Positions 48,701 through 56,232 of a stretch of DNA of 64,000 bases are shown here, in pieces (the stretch's first letter is position 1; each line of letters opens with the position of its first letter). The position numbers were made by a program, and so were the translations under genes. The stretch is taken from positions 10,910,001 to 10,974,000 of the forward strand of contig NC_059414.1 of NCBI RefSeq assembly GCF_905220565.1, written 5' to 3'. The DNA is from Melitaea cinxia (taxonomy: Eukaryota; Arthropoda; Insecta; Lepidoptera; Nymphalidae). The notes below the pieces were generated by a model. It did not search any database and was not told the origin of the DNA. It was given only the letters and a program-made list of their open reading frames with translations.

Positions 48701-48905
48701 AAGGTGATTAATAGATGAAAAATCATACGTTTTTTAATGTGTTTTACTTACTTTTTATATCAGCATATTTATGTGACACAGCCACAGTATCACGATTCTC
48801 CATCATCCAAGCCAGTCTTTGATTCATCACATACAACGTACCATCTCCTTTCTTGTACCTTACGTGGTTCACGCTCAATAATACATCCTCCGAGGACGTA
48901 GTCAT
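36737..48905 (-). CDS. GTF2H1: TFIIH core subunit 1 (p62/Tfb1)
   Basis: Eleven coding exons on the minus strand: 48905-48752, 48280-48079, 47120-46984, 46041-45840, 42622-42517, 41515-41390, 40723-40487, 40044-39946, 38085-37959, 37537-37347, 36859-36737. Every intron is GT..AG, phases fit throughout, and the product is 567 residues, close to fly and human p62. An N-terminal PH domain (about 10-105: VNHVRYKKGDGTLYVMNQRL, QKISPAGKPKVQLQVVLH) is followed by two BSD regions, the second with TEAEFWTKFFQSHYFHRD (about 220-235). Then come DLFGECAKMDD, an acidic/Ser-Asn linker, ALGELSPGGALM (about 450) and a C-terminal helical part ending MIDTACAKYAVWQQRQAKLR. p62 is a structural core subunit of TFIIH; its PH domain docks transcription activators and repair factors. 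Exons 9 and 10 are markedly GC-rich. For exon 8 a second possible donor (GTAAAT) lies a few bases downstream, but only the GTCAGT donor at 39945 keeps the frame. Confidence 0.95.
36896..37050 (+). repeat. Truncated CGACTTC-family repeat
   Basis: Head TTTGCTCGCAAACGAAAA and the first part of the unit (CAGCTTTCGATCAAAAAAAG, AAATCGGTACTCCTAGTAAA), then it stops. It lies in the last intron of p62. Confidence 0.65.
37126..37257. repeat. Near-perfect long inverted repeat (hairpin), about 60-bp arms
   Basis: Left arm 37126-37186 and right arm 37198-37257 are reverse complements with a single one-base bulge, separated by an 11-base loop (CGTCGCATGAA). Arms begin ATTCTTTGACGGTTAGCAGG. It sits in the p62 intron between the last two coding exons and would fold in the pre-mRNA. 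No target duplication is obvious, though ATTCTCAAAAAT occurs at both 37084 and 37255. Confidence 0.95.
38140..38345 (-). mobile_element. Helitron-like fragment, inverted
   Basis: On the minus strand it ends GGAAGTTCGCCAGGTCAG-CTAG|T, a Helitron-type 3' end. The interior has the Helitron stretch TTTGTCCGCGATGGAGTCCT and TTTGCACACCGTGTGCAGTT. The 5' end is not sharp. Located in p62 intron 8. Confidence 0.5.
38378..39069 (+). repeat. CGACTTC-bounded repeat with an extra internal unit
   Basis: Same organisation as 43752-44347, but the block from AAAATCGGTAC to CCAACAAAAAAAGAATTATC (about 140 bp) is present twice in tandem (starting about 38517 and 38657). It ends TTTTTTGGAAGTCGGTTAAA. The head is missing. 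Located in p62 intron 8. Confidence 0.75.
40787..40974. mobile_element. MITE, TGAAGTAAAACTTCTTTA family, copy 4
   Basis: Left end TGAAGTAAAAGTTCTTTAGC, right end GTAAAGAAGTCTTACTTCA. The interior has CCGATCACACTATTCATAAC. Located in p62 intron 6. Confidence 0.8.
41880..42108 (+). repeat. Interspersed repeat, CGGCCCGACT...GCCGATCTAG family
   Basis: Second plus-strand copy of the 26.2 kb repeat, about 85 percent alike by eye. It lies just before a SINE in p62 intron 5. Confidence 0.7.
42158..42485 (+). mobile_element. tRNA-headed SINE with RTE-like tail
   Basis: Head CTCGTTGGCGCAACGGTCAC and TTGCGGGTTCGATCCCTCC (B box), body TTTGTATTGGCCATACAGAT, and tail with AACCCGCATTGGAGAAGCGT and TGCCCTACAGTGGGCACAGG. 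It is antisense to p62, in intron 5. Confidence 0.75.
43191..43262 (-). tRNA. tRNA-Thr (anticodon TGT)
   Basis: The minus strand gives a 72-nt cloverleaf: acceptor arm GCCTCCA paired with TGGGGGC, D-arm region TAGCTCAGGGGTTAGAGCA (A box), anticodon loop CTTGTAA with anticodon TGT, and T arm GTTCAAATC (B box) with a GAGAG..CTCTC stem. A T run follows downstream (complement of the A runs near 43172), as Pol III termination needs. No intron. It lies inside p62 intron 4 on the same strand as the host gene. All arms pair, so it looks functional rather than a SINE head. Confidence 0.95.
43425..43745 (-). mobile_element. Helitron-like fragment, inverted
   Basis: The minus-strand 3' end is CAACGTTTGCCGACTCAG-CTAG|T. 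Toward the 5' side it has AATTCTCGTGTCGCGGTGTT and CTTGACCGATTCTCATGAAA, the pattern seen in other lepidopteran Helitron-like repeats. The 5' end is blurred. Located in p62 intron 4. Confidence 0.5.
43752..44347 (+). repeat. CGACTTC-bounded repeat, near full length
   Basis: Head TTGTGTTTGCTCGCAAACGA, one internal TCCTGGTTTCCTTATCATGG unit, then TACAACGTAGGTCGACGAAA and the end CCTTTTGGAAGTCGGTTA. This copy shows the ordinary order against which the 38.4 kb (duplicated) and 25 kb (interrupted) copies can be read. Confidence 0.8.
44355..44840 (-). pseudogene. Retroelement polyprotein C-terminal fragment
   Basis: Minus-strand translation gives PEGMSLIPWKMGRVLVWDAT, CSDRLALSHLHGTSNHAGAA, then EYDFVPFSVETLGPWGPSA and, after stops, an ISLAI..RRRCQYL piece. 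This order (PWxxGRxLVWD, VETLGxWG, QRISLAIQRGN) is one I know from fragments of invertebrate non-LTR retroelement proteins. It contains stops and frameshifts. It is not a host gene, although a frame of about 70 codons stays open. Located in p62 intron 4. Confidence 0.55.
44890..45000 (-). repeat. CGACTTC-family fragment, inverted
   Basis: Contains AGTGGTGTGTGTCATTTGGT and AATTGAGATCTAACAAGTAC, the inverse of the second half-unit of the family. Confidence 0.55.
45508..45775 (-). repeat. CGACTTC-bounded repeat, inverted partial copy
   Basis: Ends with GTAACTGAAGTCGGTTTTAT and the inverted head TTTCGTTTGCGAGCAAACAA. The interior has TTGATAACGCGTATTTACTT. It lies directly upstream of p62 exon 4 in genomic order. 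Confidence 0.65.
46239..46462 (-). mobile_element. tRNA-headed SINE, second tail type
   Basis: Read on the minus strand, it has a tRNA-like head (GTTGGCGCATCGGTTACTGG, CGCGGTTTCGATCCCC), then a different tail from the 22.7 kb SINE, ending GGGCCGTTGAGTGTGAAGCG. The copy at 59325-59487 has the same structure. Located in p62 intron 3. Confidence 0.7.
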
Positions 48906-49748
48906 TTTGACGATGTTATAAAAATTCTCTAAGAAATAATTTACCAAACAACTTGGAAATGTACTGAGCTCTCAATACCTAGGAAATATTCTTCATTTTC
49001 CTCCGAATCAATTAATATCGAACGTAAATTATTTTTTCCCGCAGAGTTTTATTCGTTTTCTGAATATAAGAATACAAAAACAGTGTTGAATGTACAAATA
49101 TGTCAAATTATATACGAAATTGCATCTTCTAAAAGCACATCGTCAGAAAACCATTTGCGGTTTTGTTTGACGTACTGTCAAGTTTGTCTAAAGAAGGATT
49201 CGGTGTTGCAGAAAGAAAACTTGATTATATTACCATTAATATAAAAAAATACCATAAAAATACCATATAAATCATTAATATGAGAATAAATAATGTCAGA
49301 AATGTAGACGACGTTTAAAAATCTATTATAAAATAATGTATACATGAGTTGTATATTATAAATTTCCTAAGCCGTAATAACCTATTTAACTGATTCTTGT
49401 TCACACAATTTTATGTGGTTAAGCTTTATTATTTAGTTTTTAATAGCTGTACAAAGTAATTGAAAGTAATAAGGATAAATAAATTAAGTTTATTATCGCG
49501 TCTTTGAAGTTACCAGAATGTGTTTTTTTTTTTTAATATGCCAAGTTTTTTCAGTATCTACTTTTATTAGTCTTTTACTATTTACGTATCGTGTGTCATT
49601 ACAGTTAATTGAGTAGTTTTTTCGTGAAAGAATACAAACACACATTCATCCATCTTTATACAAATGTTTGCATTAAAACTTATGAGATCGTGACATATGC
49701 GTAAAAAAATAATCTGGGGTTGAATTCAACCCCGCGGTAGACAAGTCA
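48906..49748. other. p62 5' flank
   Basis: No coding frame. It should hold the p62 5' UTR and core promoter, but I see no TATA or other decisive element at a defined place. AT-rich. Confidence 0.4.
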
Positions 49749-49791
49749 TCTTAATATATATAAATCTCGTGTCACAATGTTTGTCCTCAAT

Positions 49792-50950
49792 CATAGATCA
49801 AGTAAAAAAAGGTAGATAACGCACCTAGAACAGAAAACTGAAGCCACTTTTTTAAAGATGTGTTAGTGAGTGAAGTGTTGACACCTTTTAAAAAAAGTCC
49901 CTAAAATTTTTATTAAACAATTAATTTAATATAGGTAAAATGGGTATGTGAAAATAAAAACCTGTTTATAGTTTTAAATAAATTTAATAAAAATAAAACA
50001 AAAAATCGGTAGAATAATAAAAAAATATATTCGTAAGATAGTCGTATGAATGGACACTTCCTATCCCCTCTGTTTATCTCTTTTCAGTTTGCAGTCGGTT
50101 TTTTTTAACTATTTTTCTTAAACCTAGAATCCTTTATGTTGTATAAGTTTTTAAATTTTTGTCGCTTAGAACTCAGAGTCATCGTCATTGTTTGCATTTT
50201 ACTAATATGATGTAGTCTTATGTTCAAATATTTTTCAATCACTAATCGTATTAAATTGACTTTATGCGCATGGCCAGCATAATCGTGGTCATTTTCTCAG
50301 TCTTACAGCTGCTATCCATTCACCTCTTATTAAAATATTCGTTGGAAACCTAAAACCATGAAATTTGATAGTAAAATATGGGTACCTAGTTTACTCAAAA
50401 TTTGTAAAAAGTTAAAACATAAAACAAATGAGTTAATAATTCATAAATATATTTTGATTTTTTTATTTTCAATGTATGTAACATAAAATAACACGAGAAA
50501 AAAAAACAATAACTATGTCTACTTTTTACTTAATTATTTTTCTGATTGCGTACAATTTACTTACCCACATTTTGGGGTATTGGAAAAAAGAACTACTGGC
50601 AACATTCCCGTGGTACGTCATTTCGTGACATTGAAATTATAAGTTCCGAATAACCTCAATATTATTTTGGAATAACAATAAATTTAAAGTTTTATATGTA
50701 CTTACGTGTGAAACGATATTCCTTCAGATTTTTTGTTTACTTTGGTATTGTTTTTGCACCATTTAATCACACAAGACGGCATTTTATAAGCAAAGTTACT
50801 GTATGAAGCCTCGTGACATACTAACGAAAATGAGCGTAGTTTGATGCATATGTGTGCGTGAGCGCGTGTATTTACTTGAAGGAGCCGAGTTTTGTGGCTT
50901 CACTAACAACAAAGGCCGCGCATTATCTACTTTTTTTTACTATATCTATG
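49792..50950 (-). mobile_element. P-element-like DNA transposon, internally deleted, 1159 bp
   Basis: Inverted termini of about 30 bp: left CATAGATCAAGTAAAAAAAG, right (inverted) CATAGATATAGTAAAAAAAA, both followed by GTAGATAA and a CGC/TGCGC step. The 8-bp TCCTCAAT flanks both ends (49784-49791 and 50951-50958). An 8-bp duplication, CAT-starting termini and a THAP-type reading frame starting near the right end together point to the P superfamily. Most of the transposase is gone, leaving a THAP start and a C-terminal piece. Confidence 0.75.
50105..50782 (-). pseudogene. THAP-domain transposase remnant
   Basis: Exon 1 (50782-50706) encodes MPSCVIKWCKNN...KSEGISFHT, the start of a THAP zinc finger with its first two cysteines (C4, C9). 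A GTAAGT donor follows. The acceptor at 50350-50352 opens a second exon from 50349 that continues the domain in frame with FPTNILIRGEWIAAVRLR, and then meets a stop at about 50292. In the next frame an open stretch runs to 50105 (DHDYAGHAHKVNLIRLVIEK, then a basic tail), which resembles the C-terminal end of THAP/P-type transposases. The middle of the protein and the third and fourth zinc ligands (C..H) are missing, consistent with an internal deletion. A functional DNA-binding finger is therefore unlikely. Confidence 0.6.
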
Positions 50951-51848
50951 TCCTCAATGGACTCCTAAACCACTTAACCGATTATAATAAAATTCGCACA
51001 CAATGTGCAGTTCGATCCAACTTGAGAGATAGGATAGTTTAAATCTCAAATTATAGACGCAATTTTAATTTATTGCTAATTATTTGTCTGTTATTATTTG
51101 ACAGTCACAATTAACTGTTAACTCCAAATGATTCTAACTGATGTCGATACCTTTCGACTGGGTTGAGTAAGTAATCAATAGATGGCGCTGCTATGGTAAA
51201 TCTACGAACGTGTCATATAAGCTACATTTTAACAGCACAATTACCAGGTGTTGTTGACGCTATAAAATTTCGTCTTTGTTCGTAAATAATTTCATTGTAC
51301 TAAAGGGTTATAGTAGTAGAAAGTCAAATAAGGAGATCACCATATTTTTTTACAAATACCATCTGTGTGAAAAAGCATAGTGGACTCCGTGACTGATGTT
51401 CTCTTATTGTTCCTCTTAGATTGTTTACTATAATGTAATATAACAAAAACTTTAGCCACAGCAACGCGTGGCCGGGTCAGCTAGTTAATATGTATTTATT
51501 TATGTATTTCTTTATAATTCAATTTAATTTGGTATCATACATTCATAATCAAGATTATTGACTCAAGAAGTATTTCAATTTCAAAAAAAATAATTGATAC
51601 AAACCAACTGATACTCAATTACCGAGCCAAAAGTATTTATCAAATTTTTTAATTTTAAAACAAAGTTAACTTTTTTAAGAAAAGTCAAACAAAGCCTGAT
51701 AAAATTAGATTCATTCATTAAAATACGTAACTTTTTATGTTAATAAAAATGGAAGATAACGGTAAGATTAACGTAATTCTTATTATCTCATACATTGGCT
51801 TATAGTAGTAATATTAACTCAATTTTCTTACACTAGTAATATTCAAAA

Positions 51849-52184
51849 CTAGCTCTGCCCACGACTTCGTCCTCGTGGGATTTAACAAAAAATTATTGTT
51901 CAGTTCGCAGAGTTATAAAATAAATAAATTTCTGAAATAAAAGTAGCCTAAGTTATTCCTTACTACATTAGCTATCTGCCACTGAAAGTACCGTTAAAAT
52001 CGGTTCAGCTGTTTCAGAAATTAGCCGGAACAAACAGACAGACAGATAAACAAACAAAAATTGTAAAAAATGCTATTTGGGTGTAAGTACCGTGTGTACA
52101 TCCATAATTATGCATTTAGTAAAAAGCGGTTATTTTAATATTACAAACAGACACTCCAATTTTATTTATTTGCTTAGATATAGA
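51849..52184 (-). mobile_element. Non-autonomous Helitron-like element, 336 bp
   Basis: On the minus strand it starts A|TCTATATCTAAGCAAATA and ends with a strong hairpin CCCACGAGGACGAAGTCGTG followed by GGCAGAG-CTAG|T. Both ends fit Helitron rules and insertion at AT. It lies in the TAF3 upstream region. Confidence 0.7.
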
Positions 52185-52719
52185 TAATTATAAAGTTTAA
52201 AAATACTAATACTAAACAGCTTAACTTGAACAATGTGAATTAGAAAACAACTTAAAAAGATTTCATGCATGAACGCGTCCTTAATAGACCGCCATTTTAT
52301 TTATTATTGCCTTGCAACACCTTACATTGACAACCCAAAATGCAATCATGGCGCACGGGGCACTGTGTTTGTAGAATGCTGAGAAGTTTTTACGTAAACA
52401 CTTCGCTATATTTCATTGTGATCCTAAAAACAGTTACAATAAATTATCCGTGATTTTTGAATATTATAGCAAAGCATACATGTGTGTTCTAAACTTGGAC
52501 TTTCCACCTGTTTGCGATATCGTCTCTGTACTACTAGACACTTGCAGGTATGAAAATCATTAGATTTGCTGTTTTAGCTATCCTATATCATGTATACAGA
52601 TACCGGAGTGTAAAGTGAGTCTGTTTGTTGTAGTCAGCAAGTTCCACATACTGTATTTGAACGTTTACTCGCGTTCATTTATATACTCATTTGTTCCAGA
52701 TAACTTTGTTGGTGTCATA

Positions 52720-55700
52720 ATGTCAGAGGCGTACGCCCGTGAGATACTACGAAGGAATGTTGCGCAAATATGTCAAACTATTGGATGGAATGGTATAAAC
52801 TCTACACCGCTCGATATTCTAGTTCATGTTTTGGAAAAATACATGTGTACATTGGGCACACAAGCTAATAGATATGCTGATCAATTCAACAGAACGGAGC
52901 CAAATTTACATGACTTAGGGTTAGTGTTTCGTGACCTTCATATACAATTACCGGAATTATCAGAATACACCCACAGCGTACCACCTGTACCTCCACCTGT
53001 CAAAACAGAAAAGTTCCCAAAACCGAAAGAATCTAACTTAAATTTCTTGAAACCTGGCAGTCATGAGGTGGTTACAAGGCCAATGCATGTCCATGAACAC
53101 TTGCCGCCAATGTATCCCGAGAAAGAACGGGATACACCAGTTGTCGCGGGTACTGTTGAGATCCGTCAAAATGGCATTGACAGTATTGAAAGCAATACAA
53201 CATGTACAAGCCCTGAAATATCTATAACAGATAGTCCAGAAAAACCGAAAGACATTTTTAAGAGACCGATTGACCCAATATCATTACCAAATAGTAAAAG
53301 GCCAAGGTTACGACTGGAGGAAGAAGAAAGAACAAGAGAAATAAGTAGTGTTATGATGACAATGTCTGGTTTTCTTTCCCCAGCAAGGGAAGGTAAACTT
53401 CCTGAAGCTCGACCCCCTACAATTGTTTCTGATAAACATCATGACAAACACAAAATTAACTCTCATCACTCAAATCCATTGAAAGCACCTGCTTTAGAAA
53501 AAGGTGACAAAAAGTCTAAGAAAAATAAGTTATTAAATGGTAAGGTAATGAAGAGTAAACGAAAAGATAAGAGTCATAAAGGTGAAAGTAGTAAATCTAG
53601 GGATACTAATAAATTGGACAGGTTACCCCCGGGGTATCCAATCAAAAGTAAAGATGTACACCCAACTCATCACAATCATATAACAATGCCAGCGCCAAGG
53701 CCTGCTCTGCCACCCCCAAAGCCTCCTTTGGCACCTCCACCAGCTCCAACTCCTGTAATACCAGAACCTTTAAGGCCAGTTATTAAGCAAGAACCGGTTG
53801 ATCCACCTTCACCATCACCCAGATCGGTTTCAACTATACCCGGAGAAGAGGCAATACCTGTTCCGAGGAAAATACCAATTTCTAGATCTCCTCTTGTATC
53901 AAATTCTTTACCTGTGAATAAACTTTCGACTTCCACACATTCTCTTATTCCAGAAGTAGAAATTAAGAAGGAAGTTATGGATGAACAAGAAAAATTGGCC
54001 TCACAGCCAGATAGATCAAAAATTAATATTTTTAAAAGAATATCGAACAAATCTAAAGAAGATAAGAATACTGCAGAAGTTGCAACTGATAAATCGTTAA
54101 CACAGTCTGATGCTATGATCTCAAGATTGCAAAATTCTACACATGTAACAAGTGAAAATATTAGAGTGAAAAGTGAAGAAAGCCTTATGAACAATAACAA
54201 TAGTCCTGTAGATTTGTCGAGAGAAATAGATATTAGATCACATGAAGTAATTGATATTGACGATGATTCATTGGACACACAACCTGTTCCACAGTCTAGA
54301 GTTCCAATGACGGAACCTAGACAAGGTGGACTATCAATTAATAAGTCATTGCAATTACCGTATTCCAAAGAAGTAGCTAATGCCAGTCAAAAATTAAAAA
54401 AGGAAAAGAAACATAAAGATAAAAAGGATAAAGCATCAAAATTAGAAGCTAAATTAAAGAAACAGCAACAGCAGTTAGCGTATGAAATGGTGCAAATTGC
54501 TGAGAAAAAGAAAATAAAATTGACAAATGAAAAGCCACCCAAATCAAGTAGGCCAAAGAATGAGTCAAAGCTTCCACAAATGCCACCTGGTTTTCCGTTT
54601 TTCCCAACGATGCCCCCAGGACGAGGCTTAATGCCTGGTCCTGGCTTGATACCAAATCCTGGTTTGATTCCTGGCAGTGATTTTCTGGCTGGTTTAGCAA
54701 ACAATCCAGCTTTGAGGGGTTTACAGTCACCAAATTTACTTGGTAATCCATTTGCGTTAGGAGGTCCTGGACCTGGACTTATTCCTGGTTCAAGTTTCTT
54801 ACCCGGCGGACTTGGTGCAGGCATATCAAACCATCTAATGCCAATGGGAAATTTCCCTCATACATCTCGGTCGTCATCGTTAAAAATTCCACCGATGCTT
54901 CGACGCCCTAGTTTGGAGGTTATACCCGTAGAAAACGAAGAAGAAAGAATAATGCGGAAGTCACCAATGGGTCGTGATAAAGATCGACACGATAAGCACA
55001 AATCATCTACCATTCCAAACATTTTACAGAAACCAAAATCAAAATCTAGTAAAGATCACAAATCAAGTATATACAAAATGCCTCCTGTACAACCCGATAT
55101 AACAATTGAACTTAATCCTCCTAAAACTGAACAAGTTCGAGCCGAACCAGCTAGAGAACCGCCACAACCCGCGCGATTGCCGTCGCCTGAAGTAGAAGAA
55201 TCTCTACTAAATCCAGAACCTACACCTATACCCGAACCACAAGCTGTGAAGGCCATACCCGAAGTATCACAAGTAAAAGAACTTGATAATTTAGAAAAGA
55301 AAAAGGAGAAATCACATAAAAAAGAGAAACGTGATAAAGATGGTGTCAAAATTAAAAAGAAAAAAGATAAAAAGGATAAAAATAAGGATAAGTCTGAAAA
55401 GAAAAAAGATAAGGAGGAGCGACAAGAAATAAAAGAAAAGTTAAAGAAAGAAAAAAAAGATAAGAAAAAAGACAAGTCAGTTGCCGATGGCTTAGTACCT
55501 AAATTGACACTTAAAATTGGTTCATCTAACTCGAATTCACCTATGCCTCCTAGTTCACCTGATATTTTTAAATTAAATATAAAGCCGGTTGTTAAAAAAG
55601 AAGAAAATTCTTCCCCCATTAAGGATGAACCAGTATCTCGTGAACACAGTCGATCGCCAGAGTTAGCACAAATATCTGCATTAGTAACCAGACCACCTAA

Positions 55701-56232
55701 ACAAAAACATTCTAAGCATAATCACTTGGCTGACCCAGAAGCGCATTCATCATCACCTCCTTCTGGTTCCCCGCCGAGAAAATATCGTCCACCTTCAAAT
55801 AATTCAAAGTTCAAGAGGATACTGTTCAAACCTTTAAAAAAAGGACAGGTCGAAAGTTACGAAGAGGAATCGGCCTCTATATCAGAGGAACCAGTGGAAA
55901 CGGTACCGGCCCCGGCGCCTGCGCCTGCGCCTGTCGACAAACCTACTGGGCCATTACCGACACCTTATTATGTAGACGAACACGGTAACAAAATTTGGGT
56001 GTGTCCTGCGTGCGGAAGACCGGACAACGGATCGCCCATGATCGGTTGTGACGGATGCGATGGTTGGTACCATTGGATTTGTGTGGGAATTACGGAGGAA
56101 CCGGGAGCAACGGAAGATTGGTTCTGTAAATCATGTCGAGCCAAGAGAGCCGCGTTAGTGTTAGCCGGTGTTACCTCTGGCAAGAAGCGCGGTCGTAAAC
56201 CAAAAGGAGAAAAAATCAGAGACTGTCATTGA
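52720..56232 (+). CDS. Taf3: TAF3, TFIID subunit with histone fold and PHD finger
   Basis: 1170 residues in one uninterrupted coding exon. Residues about 1-80 form the histone-fold (bromodomain-associated) part, SEAYAREILRRNVAQICQTI through LVFRDLHIQLPELSEYTHSV, which pairs with TAF10 in TFIID. The middle is low-complexity, rich in Pro, Ser and Lys, with a proline run near 330-350, repeated GLIPGPG/GLIPNPG-type segments near 635-690, and a long Lys/Glu/Asp-rich stretch at about 855-925. The C-terminal PHD finger (about 1092-1140) has the full C4HC3 set (WVCPACGRPD, MIGCDGCDGWYHWIC, DWFCKSC); in this family it reads H3K4me3 at promoters. I chose the ATG at 52720 because the conserved fold starts there; the frame is open upstream, but an acceptor-like TTGTTCCAG ends at 52699 and a GCAG|GTATGA donor at about 52548 suggests a 5' UTR intron. 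AATAAA signals follow at 56291 and 56650. Longer than human TAF3 (929). Confidence 0.95.
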   Translation: MSEAYAREILRRNVAQICQTIGWNGINSTPLDILVHVLEKYMCTLGTQANRYADQFNRTEPNLHDLGLVFRDLHIQLPELSEYTHSVPPVPPPVKTEKFPKPKESNLNFLKPGSHEVVTRPMHVHEHLPPMYPEKERDTPVVAGTVEIRQNGIDSIESNTTCTSPEISITDSPEKPKDIFKRPIDPISLPNSKRPRLRLEEEERTREISSVMMTMSGFLSPAREGKLPEARPPTIVSDKHHDKHKINSHHSNPLKAPALEKGDKKSKKNKLLNGKVMKSKRKDKSHKGESSKSRDTNKLDRLPPGYPIKSKDVHPTHHNHITMPAPRPALPPPKPPLAPPPAPTPVIPEPLRPVIKQEPVDPPSPSPRSVSTIPGEEAIPVPRKIPISRSPLVSNSLPVNKLSTSTHSLIPEVEIKKEVMDEQEKLASQPDRSKINIFKRISNKSKEDKNTAEVATDKSLTQSDAMISRLQNSTHVTSENIRVKSEESLMNNNNSPVDLSREIDIRSHEVIDIDDDSLDTQPVPQSRVPMTEPRQGGLSINKSLQLPYSKEVANASQKLKKEKKHKDKKDKASKLEAKLKKQQQQLAYEMVQIAEKKKIKLTNEKPPKSSRPKNESKLPQMPPGFPFFPTMPPGRGLMPGPGLIPNPGLIPGSDFLAGLANNPALRGLQSPNLLGNPFALGGPGPGLIPGSSFLPGGLGAGISNHLMPMGNFPHTSRSSSLKIPPMLRRPSLEVIPVENEEERIMRKSPMGRDKDRHDKHKSSTIPNILQKPKSKSSKDHKSSIYKMPPVQPDITIELNPPKTEQVRAEPAREPPQPARLPSPEVEESLLNPEPTPIPEPQAVKAIPEVSQVKELDNLEKKKEKSHKKEKRDKDGVKIKKKKDKKDKNKDKSEKKKDKEERQEIKEKLKKEKKDKKKDKSVADGLVPKLTLKIGSSNSNSPMPPSSPDIFKLNIKPVVKKEENSSPIKDEPVSREHSRSPELAQISALVTRPPKQKHSKHNHLADPEAHSSSPPSGSPPRKYRPPSNNSKFKRILFKPLKKGQVESYEEESASISEEPVETVPAPAPAPAPVDKPTGPLPTPYYVDEHGNKIWVCPACGRPDNGSPMIGCDGCDGWYHWICVGITEEPGATEDWFCKSCRAKRAALVLAGVTSGKKRGRKPKGEKIRDCH

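Larger units (their letters stand above)
49749..51484 (+). mobile_element. Helitron-like element interrupted by a P-element-like transposon
   Basis: The 5' end is A|TCTTAATATATATAAATC followed by TCGTGTCACAATGTTTGTCC. The 3' end is GCAACGCGTGGCCGGGTCAG-CTAG|T. After taking out the insert 49792-50950 and one copy of its duplication, the two halves join in the order usual for this family (CTCAATGGACTCCTAAACCA, then GTGCAGTTCGATCCAACTTG), leaving about 570 bp. No Rep/helicase is present. It lies between p62 and TAF3. Confidence 0.65.

Noticed and set aside
50575..50626. Alternative second exon for the THAP remnant (after GTTGCCAG near 50627)
   Set aside because: It can be read in frame (SSFFQYPKMW) but fits the THAP consensus worse than the exon starting at 50349 with FPTNILIRGEWIAAVR.
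53676..55619. Long antisense reading frames opposite TAF3 (for example 53676-54368 and 55056-55619, minus)
   Set aside because: They mirror the low-complexity Pro/Lys coding sequence of TAF3, have no domains of their own and no splice or start context.
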